In this document: positions 5,857 through 11,577 of the stretch, piece after piece
Numbering within the stretch: position 1 is the stretch's first letter
Layout of the letters: each line of letters starts with the position of its first letter
Assembly: GCA_045612185.1 (NCBI GenBank)
Contig: JAZKYO010000037.1
Span: forward strand, 1-11,577
DNA: 11,577 bases
DNA from: RGIG8775 sp045612185
Lineage (GTDB): Bacteria; Bacillota; Clostridia; Oscillospirales; CAG-272
Direction of reading: 5' to 3'
Made by a program: the position numbers and the translations under genes
Notes under the pieces: generated by a model
The model's database searches: none
Told to the model about the DNA's origin: nothing
What the model saw: the letters and a program-made list of their open reading frames with translations, nothing else

Positions 5857-5933
5857 TGGCGTGCCTTGAGGGACTCGAACCCCTGACCTATTGCTTAGAA
5901 GGCAATTGCTCTATCCAGCTGAGCTAAAGGCAC
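5857..5933 (-). tRNA. tRNA-Arg (TCT)
   Basis: A complete cloverleaf on the minus strand. Acceptor GTGCCTT pairs with AAGGCAC, the discriminator is G, and CCA is encoded (5859-5857). The anticodon stem ATTGC/GCAAT carries the loop CTTCTAA with anticodon TCT. The T arm is GGGGTTCGAGTCCC. Only 5 bp separate it from tRNA-His. Confidence 0.96.
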
Positions 5934-5939
5934 ATAAAT

Positions 5940-5961
5940 GGGTCGGCCGAAAAGCCGACCC
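5940..5961 (-). other. Hairpin between tRNA-Gly and tRNA-Arg
   Basis: GGGTCGGC and GCCGACCC form a perfect 8-bp stem with a 6-nt loop in the spacer of the tRNA transcript. On the minus strand it is followed by ATTTATG, a weak tail. It could be a partial terminator that lowers transcription of Arg, His and DUF1934 relative to Gly, or a processing signal. Confidence 0.5.
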
Positions 5962-5966
5962 TTTAA

Positions 5967-6040
<74 letters not shown>

Positions 6041-6057
6041 ATTAAAACTGCCTTAAT

Positions 6058-6086
6058 ATAATAACACAAAGAAACCAAAATGTCAA
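6058..6086 (-). promoter_or_regulatory. Sigma-A promoter of the tRNA operon
   Basis: On the minus strand a perfect -35 TTGACA (6086-6081) and a -10 TATTAT (6063-6058) are separated by exactly 17 bp, and tRNA-Gly begins about 18 bp further on. This is the expected layout of a strong stable-RNA promoter. Confidence 0.87.
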
Positions 6087-6134
6087 TAGTTTAATGAAAA
6101 ATTTTTCTAAAAATTTTTTATTTTCAAAAAAGAC

Positions 6135-6163
6135 TTGAAATGAGGGAGTATATTTGATAAAAT
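6135..6163 (+). promoter_or_regulatory. Sigma-A promoter of the yqeG operon
   Basis: TTGAAA (6135-6140) and TAAAAT (6158-6163) are spaced by 17 bp, 30 bp before the yqeG start codon. It is back to back with the tRNA promoter; the two -35 boxes are separated by about 48 bp of AT-rich DNA. Confidence 0.82.
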
Positions 6164-6192
6164 AATCGGTAGAAAGATTAAGGAGAACCGAT

Positions 6193-6699
6193 ATGTTTGA
6201 CAGTTTTGTTCCGGATTTTATGTTTGAGAAATTTGACGACATAACGCCCGAATTTCTAAAATCGCAAAATATAGAGTTTTTGTTTATAGACATAGACAAC
6301 ACTCTTGCCCCCTACGAAGAACCCACGCCAAACGAGCGGGTAATTAAATGGTTTGAGGCACTTAAGGAAAACGGCATAAAATCAATGCTTGTTTCAAACA
6401 ACCACGCCGACAGGGTAGAGCTTTTCAACGCAGAGCTTGGACTTCCCGCCCACGCCGATTGCGGAAAGCCACTTTCGGGAAAGCTGAAAAAGTACGCCGC
6501 CGAGATTGGCGCGGTTATGGAACGGAGCGCAAGCCTTGGGGATCAGATATTTACCGACGTTTGGGCGGCTCGTTCACTTGGCGCGCGTGCTATCGTCGTG
6601 CCCCCTATAAAGGATAAGACAACTCTGTTTTTTAAGTTCAAAAGATGGCTTGAAAAGTCGTTTATCAGAAAGTACAAAAAGATTCACGAGGAGAAATAA
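6193..6699 (+). CDS. yqeG: YqeG-family HAD-type phosphatase
   Basis: A 168-residue soluble HAD-superfamily (IIIA) phosphatase of the YqeG family, widely conserved in Firmicutes with no settled physiological substrate. The HAD motifs are intact: FIDIDNTL (31-38) with nucleophile D33 and acid/base D35, VSNN (67-70), the lysine of GKPLSGK (91-97), and GDQIFTD (116-122) with D117 and D122 for magnesium. The length is normal for the family. An AGGAG site lies 7 nt before the ATG, below a good promoter. The stop codon directly abuts the ATG of the next gene, so translation of the two is probably coupled. The operon differs from the yqeG-yqeH-aroE order of Bacillus. Confidence 0.92.
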   Translation: MFDSFVPDFMFEKFDDITPEFLKSQNIEFLFIDIDNTLAPYEEPTPNERVIKWFEALKENGIKSMLVSNNHADRVELFNAELGLPAHADCGKPLSGKLKKYAAEIGAVMERSASLGDQIFTDVWAARSLGARAIVVPPIKDKTTLFFKFKRWLEKSFIRKYKKIHEEK

Positions 6700-7542
6700 A
6701 TGAAATTTGCTACCTTTGGACCCGGCGGAAACAGCGATTCCTTTTACGCCGAGGGTCATAAATCTACCGCTGAAGCCCCTGCCTGGGTTAAGTCGAAAGG
6801 GCTTGACGCCTACGAATACGAGGCGGGCAACGGAATTGCCGCAGGCGAGGCAGCGCTTCGCAAAATAGGAGATGCGGCAAGAGAGCACGGCGTGCTTATG
6901 TCTCTCCACACACCTTATTTTATCTCGCTTTCGGGCGTAGACCCCGAAAAGCGGCTTAAGAGTATCGACTATATCCAAAAAAGCCTTTGGGCAGCTGAGC
7001 TGCTTGGGGCGGATACCATAGTTATTCACAGCGGAAGCGCGGCAAAAATAACACGTGAGGAAGCTATGGCGTTGGCGCGTGATACCCTTGAAAAGATAAT
7101 TGAGGCTGTTGGTGACACGCCGATTCACTTGGGGCTTGAAACCATGGGAAAAATTAATCAGCTCGGCACGCTTGAAGAGGTGGTTGAGCTTTGCAAGACC
7201 GACAAACATTACTATCCCGTGGTGGATTTCGGACATCTTAACGCCCGCAACGTGGGCGGATACTATACCGACGTTGACAGCTACCGCCGCACCTTTGATA
7301 CCGTGGCAAACGGACTTGGCGACGAGATAGCGCGCAATATGCACTGCCATTTTTCAAAGATAATGTATACCTCAGCGGGCGAGAAAAAGCACCTCACCTT
7401 TGATGACGAGGAGTTTGGGCCTGCTTTTGAGCCTCTTGCCGAGGCGATTATCAGAGAGGGACTTACGCCGAGAATTATCTGCGAGTCGGACGGTACCATG
7501 GCTGAGGACGCCCTCTTTATGAAAAATCTTGTAAGGAGATAA
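6700..7542 (+). CDS. Endonuclease IV-like TIM-barrel protein
   Basis: A 280-residue TIM-barrel protein of the AP_endonuc_2/xylose-isomerase-like fold, closest in pattern to endonuclease IV (Nfo), which cuts DNA at abasic sites with a three-zinc centre. Counterparts of the zinc ligands are seen in order: H70 (HTPYF), H110 (VIHSGS), E147 (GLETMG), D176 and H179 (DFGHLNA), H217 (HCHFSK), H231 and E262. The positions are close to those of E. coli Nfo (69, 109, 145, 179, 182, 216, 231, 261). The aspartate of the usual DRH motif appears to be lysine (EKKH, 228-231), so the third metal site may be altered. The start follows the yqeG stop with no gap and has GAGGAG upstream. DNA repair is the likely role, but a sugar or other hydrolase of the same fold is possible. 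Confidence 0.85.
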   Translation: MKFATFGPGGNSDSFYAEGHKSTAEAPAWVKSKGLDAYEYEAGNGIAAGEAALRKIGDAAREHGVLMSLHTPYFISLSGVDPEKRLKSIDYIQKSLWAAELLGADTIVIHSGSAAKITREEAMALARDTLEKIIEAVGDTPIHLGLETMGKINQLGTLEEVVELCKTDKHYYPVVDFGHLNARNVGGYYTDVDSYRRTFDTVANGLGDEIARNMHCHFSKIMYTSAGEKKHLTFDDEEFGPAFEPLAEAIIREGLTPRIICESDGTMAEDALFMKNLVRR

Positions 7543-7557
7543 GCCACGTATTATAAA

Positions 7558-8628
7558 ATGAGACTTGCTAAACTAAGAAAGCTGATGAGCGGAAAGGGAA
7601 TCGACGGACTCCTTTTAAGCTCGAAAATCAATCAAAGCTATATTACGGGCGCGGATTTTGACGACGGCTTTGTTGCCGTGACCGCCGACAGATGTGTTGC
7701 CTGCGTTGATTTTCGCTATTACGAGGCGGTAAAAAACTCGGTGTTTGATGGCGTGGAAACCTTGCTTTGCAAGGGCTCTAAAATTGCCGATGCGGTAGAA
7801 GCTCTGCTTTCGTCGGGGGCGAAAAGCATCGCGGTAGAGGGGGGAGCGTTGTCGGTATCGCTCTACAAAAAAATCTCTGCCGAGGTTGGAAAGGCTGCCA
7901 AAATATCCGACGGCGCGGACGAACTCGTTTTGTCAATGAGAGCTATAAAGACGGGCGAGGAGATAGAAAAAATAACCGCTGCGCAGAGACTAACCGACTT
8001 GGCTTTTGAGCATATTCTGTCGGTGATGACCTCCGAAATGACCGAGTGTGACGTGGCGCTGGAGCTTGAGTTCTTTATGCGTAAAAACGGTGCCGAGGCT
8101 ATGGCTTTTGACGTTATCGCGGTTTCGGGCGGTGCTTCGGCTTTGCCTCACGGCGTGCCGAGAAACGTGAAGCTTCAAAAAGGCTTTCTCACTATGGACT
8201 TTGGCGCTAAGGTGGAGGGCTATTGCTCGGACATGACCCGGACAGTGGTTATCGGCAAGGCTGACGCTGAGATGAAAAAGCTGTACGGCACCGTGCTTTC
8301 AGCGCAGAATGCGGCGCTTGATATGTTGCGTGCGGGCGTAAGCGGTGGAGAAGCCGACAAGGCGGCGCGTGACGTGATTGATTCCGCGGGATACGAGGGG
8401 TGCTTCGGACACAGCCTCGGGCATGGTGTGGGCAGATATATACACGAGGAACCAAGACTGTCGCCAAAAGCCAAGGAGCTTCTTGAGGTCGGCAATATCG
8501 TAACCGTAGAGCCGGGTATCTATATTGAGGGAAAATACGGTTGCCGCATTGAGGACATGGTGGCAATAACCGAGAAAGGTATACACAATTTCACAAAAAG
8601 TAAAAAAGAGCTCATAGAGCTGTTTTAA
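7558..8628 (+). CDS. M24 family Xaa-Pro aminopeptidase-like protein
   Basis: A 356-residue cytosolic metallopeptidase of family M24B (aminopeptidase P/prolidase type), which removes N-terminal residues before proline. The creatinase-like N-terminal domain spans about 1-130, including KGIDGLLLSS and NQSYITG. The pita-bread catalytic domain has the full dinuclear metal set: D214 (TMDFGAK), D225 (YCSDMTRT), H289 (GHSLGHGVG), E318 (TVEPGIY) and E332 (CRIEDM), plus the substrate-site H198 (LPHGV). Firmicute homologues are often next to efp, which is absent here. The start at 7558 gives the normal N-terminus, but the only AAGGAG (7533-7538) is about 19 nt away, inside the end of the preceding gene. 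Confidence 0.93.
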   Translation: MRLAKLRKLMSGKGIDGLLLSSKINQSYITGADFDDGFVAVTADRCVACVDFRYYEAVKNSVFDGVETLLCKGSKIADAVEALLSSGAKSIAVEGGALSVSLYKKISAEVGKAAKISDGADELVLSMRAIKTGEEIEKITAAQRLTDLAFEHILSVMTSEMTECDVALELEFFMRKNGAEAMAFDVIAVSGGASALPHGVPRNVKLQKGFLTMDFGAKVEGYCSDMTRTVVIGKADAEMKKLYGTVLSAQNAALDMLRAGVSGGEADKAARDVIDSAGYEGCFGHSLGHGVGRYIHEEPRLSPKAKELLEVGNIVTVEPGIYIEGKYGCRIEDMVAITEKGIHNFTKSKKELIELF

Positions 8629-8638
8629 GGAGGATATT

Positions 8639-9448
8639 ATGAACTATATGAACGTTGAAACAATCAAACTTTGCGGTGAGGACGAAAGAGCCTCGCTTAC
8701 TACCTTCCTTCCTTGTACCCGCAAGGAAAAGAGCGATGCTATACTTATTATTCCGGGCGGCGGATACTCGGGCGTTTGCTCCGACCGCGAGGGCGAAAAT
8801 ATCGCTATCGCCTTTAACGCTATGGGATACGCTTGCTTTGTGCTTGACTACTCGGTTAAGCCCAACGCGGTTTTCCCGCGCCCGCTTATCGAGGCTTCTT
8901 TGGCTATGGTGCACATCAGACAGAATGCCGAAAAATATAAGGTAGACCCCGAGCGCGTGTTTGTTCTCGGATTTTCGGCGGGCGGACACCTTGCGGGCTC
9001 ACTGGGCACACGTTGGCATATTCCAGAGGTGGCAAACGCTATAAACGCCCCCTTCGGTATGAACAAGCCTACGGGAATGATACTTTGCTACCCCGTGCTT
9101 TGTTGGTTTGACAAGACTCATAAGGGAACTTTCCACAACGCTTTCGGTACAACTGAGCCCACTGAGGAGCAGATCAGAATGATTTCTCTTGAAAATGACC
9201 TTGGCGAGCATACAGTTCCCGCATTTTTGTGGCATACCGCAAACGATAACGGGGTAAACGTGCAGAACTCGCTTAAAATGGCAACCGCGCTTTCTGAGGC
9301 GAAGATACCCTTTGAGGTGCATATTTTCCCCAACGGGCCTCACGGAATGGCGCTTGGAACAGCCGTTACGGGAAATACTCCCTCAATGATAGACACAAGA
9401 GTGGCGGAGTGGCCTCGCCTTGCCGATGGCTGGATGAAAACGGTTTGA
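8639..9448 (+). CDS. Alpha/beta hydrolase, BD-FAE/acetyl-esterase-like
   Basis: A 269-residue serine hydrolase without a signal peptide. The likely catalytic triad is visible: nucleophile S113 in GFSAGGHLAG (111-120), acid D203 in HTANDNGV (199-206), and H235 in GPHGM (233-237). PGGGYSG (39-45) is the oxyanion-hole loop in place of the usual HGGG. This set matches the intracellular carbohydrate esterase/BD-FAE group of alpha/beta hydrolases, which often deacetylate plant-sugar fragments; the substrate here is not proven. It is the last gene of the yqeG operon: the M24 gene stops at 8628, and GGAGG directly follows that stop and serves this start. A shared terminator follows at 9469. Confidence 0.88.
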   Translation: MNYMNVETIKLCGEDERASLTTFLPCTRKEKSDAILIIPGGGYSGVCSDREGENIAIAFNAMGYACFVLDYSVKPNAVFPRPLIEASLAMVHIRQNAEKYKVDPERVFVLGFSAGGHLAGSLGTRWHIPEVANAINAPFGMNKPTGMILCYPVLCWFDKTHKGTFHNAFGTTEPTEEQIRMISLENDLGEHTVPAFLWHTANDNGVNVQNSLKMATALSEAKIPFEVHIFPNGPHGMALGTAVTGNTPSMIDTRVAEWPRLADGWMKTV

Positions 9449-9468
9449 GAGTAATTATATAAAAGGAT

Positions 9469-9498
9469 AGGAGCTGTCTGCTTAGCGAGACAGCTCCT
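9469..9498 (+). terminator. Bidirectional terminator between the convergent hydrolase and araC-type genes
   Basis: AGGAGCTGTCT (9469-9479) pairs perfectly with AGACAGCTCCT (9488-9498) around an 8-nt loop. It lies 20 bp after the hydrolase stop on the plus strand and 3 bp after the regulator stop on the minus strand. T-rich tails are seen on both sides (TTGTTTAATT on plus, TATCCTTTTATAT on minus). Confidence 0.85.
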
Positions 9499-9501
9499 TG
9501 T

Positions 9502-10299
9502 TTAATTATATTTAGAGTTTTTGTAGTCTTTTGGCGACACACCGGTTTCCTTTTTAAAAAAGTGGCTGAAGGCGAAAATGCTGTCAAAGCCAAGAGAATC
9601 GGCAATTTCGCCGATAGAAATATACCCGGAGTTCAGCATATCACAGGCGTCACGGAGCAGAATGCTGTTTTTGTACTGAATTGGAGACATTCCGAGCGTG
9701 GCAGAAAAAATTCGCCTTATCTGAGACTCGCTCAAAAAGCAAAGCTCGGCGAGCTTTGAGATGTAAAGCTTTTCTTTGTAATTCCTTTGAATATAGGCCA
9801 CCGCAGGGGCGATTTTTGAGTTGGTATTGATTGGCTCAACAGCGTTTTCCGTATTTTCAATGCGTGAAAATATTAAAAACATTTTTGAGTAAAATTCAAA
9901 GCTTTCGCTTCTGTCACCGTAGGTTATTTCCTCAAATATGCGAGAGACAGACGGAATAGAGAAATCCCTGACGATAAGAGGCTTTTCGGAAAAAACCACG
10001 TCCTCTCCGCTTGCTGTGTAGCTAAGATCAAATTCTATTTGCATGGCATCAACTGCCTCGGCAATTTCGTAGTAATAGGTTGCATCCTTTGGAATATAAA
10101 CGAAAGCACCTGCCTCGGCAAACTGCTCTCTGTGGTCAAAAAAATAGCGGAATTTGCCCTTGATAATGTAGATAAGCGCATTGCGTGCGCGGTTTATTAT
10201 GTGGTTTTTCAGAATTTTTGGAGTGTATCTGAAATGTGCGCGGTCGGCAATCCTTATTCCGCAAGGGTCACATTCGCTTATTTTTATCATCTTGACCAT
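9502..10299 (-). CDS. AraC-family transcriptional regulator
   Basis: A 265-residue one-component regulator. Residues about 15-95 form a cupin-like sensing domain (ALIYIIKGKFRYFF, GAFVYIPKDATYYYEI). Residues about 163-262 form the double helix-turn-helix DNA-binding domain: first HTH YISKLAELCFLSESQIRRIFSATLGMSP (179-206), second HTH SIGEIADSLGFDSIFAFSHFFKKETGVSP (228-256), the classic AraC/XylS signature. The ATG at 10299 is chosen for the GAGGTG site 5 nt before it. Its own promoter (10318-10346) is near consensus. The divergent EamA transporter is the natural regulatory target, and the cupin domain suggests a small sugar-like or other polar effector, which is inference. Confidence 0.93.
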   Translation of the reverse strand: MVKMIKISECDPCGIRIADRAHFRYTPKILKNHIINRARNALIYIIKGKFRYFFDHREQFAEAGAFVYIPKDATYYYEIAEAVDAMQIEFDLSYTASGEDVVFSEKPLIVRDFSIPSVSRIFEEITYGDRSESFEFYSKMFLIFSRIENTENAVEPINTNSKIAPAVAYIQRNYKEKLYISKLAELCFLSESQIRRIFSATLGMSPIQYKNSILLRDACDMLNSGYISIGEIADSLGFDSIFAFSHFFKKETGVSPKDYKNSKYN

Positions 10300-10317
10300 A
10301 TTATCACCTCATAAAAA

Positions 10318-10346
10318 AGTATATCACTCGTAGGTTTTGTTGTCAA
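10318..10346 (-). promoter_or_regulatory. Promoter of the AraC-type regulator gene
   Basis: On the minus strand TTGACA (10346-10341) and TATACT (10323-10318) are separated by 17 bp, with the start codon about 19 bp beyond the -10. This is close to sigma-A consensus, so the regulator is probably made constitutively unless repressed. Confidence 0.85.
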
Positions 10347-10363
10347 GTAAAATGCGTGAATTT

Positions 10364-10388
10364 TGCAAAAAAATGCACTCTTTTTGCA
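10364..10388. promoter_or_regulatory. Candidate operator between the divergent promoters
   Basis: A perfect inverted repeat TGCAAAAA (10364-10371) and TTTTTGCA (10381-10388) encloses ATGCACTC-like DNA with a third TGCA. It ends just at the -35 of the transporter promoter (10389) and lies 18 bp upstream of the -35 of the regulator promoter. The position suits an AraC-type activator, but binding is inferred only. Confidence 0.5.
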
Positions 10389-10416
10389 TTGAATAAGCTT
10401 TTGGATATGTTAAAAT
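10389..10416 (+). promoter_or_regulatory. Promoter of the EamA transporter gene
   Basis: TTGAAT (10389-10394) and TAAAAT (10411-10416) are separated by 16 bp, 24 bp before the start codon. The -35 is weaker and the spacer shorter than in the opposing promoter, which fits a promoter that needs activation. Confidence 0.65.
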
Positions 10417-10439
10417 GGTAGTGAAAAAGAGGTGTTTTT

Positions 10440-11333
10440 ATGATTTATTGGTTAATGCTTGCTTTGGCGGTGCTTTCAAATTCCGCTAAGGGTTACTGCT
10501 CAAAAAAGCTGAGCGGAGTAGCGGGCGGAATGTTTGACAACGTTATGATAAATCTTTACCGCGGCATCATTTGCGTGGCGGTAGGTGCGGTGATTATGCT
10601 GGCAACGGGCAAAAGCTTTGCCATCAGCGGCACGGAACTTTTTTACTGCTTTATCGCGGGCGCGGCAATGACGGCATTTCAGCTATCGTGGCTGTTAGCG
10701 CTTAGGGGCGGCGCGTATATGATGGTAAGCGCCTTTTCCTCGGCAAGCTTTGTAATTCCGTGCCTTTGCGGATTTGTGTTTCTGAAAGAATCGGTTACTC
10801 TTCCCAAGGCGGCGGCAATAGCCGTTATAAGCGTTGCTATCTTCTTTTTGTGCCTTTATAATAACAAGACCAAAGCCAAGCTGTCGCTTGGGGCCTTTGC
10901 GGTTTTGCTTGTTGTGTGCGTAAGCCAGGGTGTTAACCAGATATTCCAAAAGCTTTACAATTCGGTAGCGAGCGGAGAGTCGGTTGCGGCTTATAATTTT
11001 TATATGTTCGTATTTCTTACCGTTTTTACTTTGGTGCTTGGAATTATCTTCAAGCCTAAGGGGAACGTCGCAAAAGCCGCTGTGCCAAGATTTTCCAAGC
11101 TTGCATGGGTGTTGATAATAATTTCCTCGGTGGGAATATACGCCGCCAATTTCTTTCAGACATATGCGGCAAAAGGGCTTGACGCCTCGGTTATGTATCC
11201 CGTGCTTAACGGTCTTTCGGTTTGCTCGGGGACTACGATGTCCATATTGCTTTTTGGAGAAAAGCCTAAAAAGGAAAGCGTGATAGGAATATTTCTTGTC
11301 TTTACCGCGCTGATACTCAATACCGCATTTTAA
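10440..11333 (+). CDS. EamA/DMT-family membrane transporter
   Basis: A 297-residue, very hydrophobic integral membrane protein with about ten predicted transmembrane segments arranged as two EamA repeats: residues 1-140 and 150-297, joined by a short charged stretch (NNKTKAKLS, 141-149). SAFSSASFVIPCLCGFVFLKESVT in the first half and MYPVLNGLSVCSGTTMSILLFGEKP in the second occupy equivalent positions, each ending in the typical acidic residue of EamA repeats (FLKES, LFGEK). The family exports or imports metabolites such as amino acids or nucleotide sugars; the substrate cannot be read from sequence. A GAGGTG site lies 5 nt before the ATG. The divergent AraC-type gene probably controls it. A strong terminator follows at once. 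Confidence 0.9.
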   Translation: MIYWLMLALAVLSNSAKGYCSKKLSGVAGGMFDNVMINLYRGIICVAVGAVIMLATGKSFAISGTELFYCFIAGAAMTAFQLSWLLALRGGAYMMVSAFSSASFVIPCLCGFVFLKESVTLPKAAAIAVISVAIFFLCLYNNKTKAKLSLGAFAVLLVVCVSQGVNQIFQKLYNSVASGESVAAYNFYMFVFLTVFTLVLGIIFKPKGNVAKAAVPRFSKLAWVLIIISSVGIYAANFFQTYAAKGLDASVMYPVLNGLSVCSGTTMSILLFGEKPKKESVIGIFLVFTALILNTAF

Positions 11334-11343
11334 AACGGTGAGA

Positions 11344-11375
11344 AAGGAGCTGATTCGTTAAGAATACAGCTCCTT
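11344..11375 (+). terminator. Intrinsic terminator of the EamA transporter gene
   Basis: AAGGAGCTG (11344-11352) pairs with CAGCTCCTT (11367-11375), with an inner ATTC/GAAT extension and a following T run. It starts 10 bp after the stop codon and shares its stem with the terminators at 5116 and 9469. Confidence 0.88.
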
Positions 11376-11399
11376 TTTTCTCGCATGGAGATGTAGATA

Positions 11400-11577
11400 A
11401 ATTGTAGTTTGGCGGTGTGTTCGCACAGCAGCCACGAGGAGCCCCCACCGGCGAGGTGGCGCCAGTCAAGGGCGCGTAGCCCTTGTCGCTCGTCGCAACG
11501 AGCGAAATCCCTTTTCGGCGTCTTTCTTTTTTGGTCCTTTTTTCTTTCGCGCCTACTTATCCGAAAGAAAAAAGGAC
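11400..11577 (+). mobile_element. Second copy of the MITE-like element, cut by the window end
   Basis: The 178 bp match 4679-4857 in the same orientation with six substitutions and one missing T (about 96% identity), including the terminal repeat (AATTGTAGTTT, then GGTGTGTTCGCACAGCAGCC), the three small hairpins and the long hairpin (11534-11577). The window ends exactly at the end of that hairpin, so the right half is not visible. Sharp divergence left of 11400 sets the element boundary and independently confirms the left end of the first copy. Confidence 0.88.

Noticed and set aside
6574..7350. A 258-codon minus-strand reading frame opposite yqeG and the TIM-barrel gene
   Set aside because: It is antisense to two well-supported genes and shows no recognisable domain.

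Overview
The window looks like chromosomal DNA from an uncultured low-to-mid-GC Firmicute of the class Clostridia (Oscillospiraceae/Ruminococcaceae-like). The evidence is strong AAGGAG-type ribosome binding sites, consensus sigma-A promoters, tRNAs with encoded CCA, the Firmicute-typical families YqeG, DUF1934 and (probably) DUF6472, and palindromic intergenic repeats of a kind common in gut Clostridia. Genus and species cannot be named from the sequence alone.

Layout. Positions 1-305 hold no gene: a palindrome-rich repeat (1-139), a strong intrinsic terminator (169-199) and a second GC-rich repeat-like block (205-305). From 4619 down to 306 a five-gene minus-strand operon runs: iron-sulfur/FMN flavoprotein, wecB (UDP-GlcNAc 2-epimerase), an NTP_transf_5-type nucleotidyltransferase, holA (DNA polymerase III delta) and a 74-residue four-cysteine protein. 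Upstream of it lies a gene-free stretch filled by a 419-bp MITE-like element (4679-5097) with 34-bp terminal inverted repeats and several internal hairpins. Next, on the minus strand, are a DUF1934 protein and a tRNA operon (Gly-TCC, Arg-TCT, His-GTG) driven by a near-consensus promoter. A back-to-back promoter drives a plus-strand operon of yqeG, an endonuclease-IV-like TIM-barrel protein, an M24 Xaa-Pro aminopeptidase-like protein and an alpha/beta hydrolase. An AraC-type regulator (minus) and an EamA/DMT transporter (plus) follow as a divergent pair with two good promoters and a palindromic operator candidate. The window ends inside a second copy (11400-11577) of the MITE-like element.

How it fits together. 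The genes are mostly housekeeping: replication clamp loading, translation (tRNAs), peptide turnover, amino-sugar supply for surface polysaccharide, and a locally regulated transporter. No defence island, CRISPR, phage or biosynthetic cluster is visible. The least explained material is the intergenic DNA. At least two copies of a hairpin-rich inverted-repeat element and one related chimeric repeat share an 11-bp end (AATTGTAGTTT), and each lies within 30 bp of an intrinsic terminator. Three terminators in the window share the same AGGAGCTG/CAGCTCCT stem. The other points worth following are a DUF1934 gene squeezed directly behind a tRNA-operon terminator and an endonuclease-IV-like protein that appears to lack one metal-ligand aspartate.
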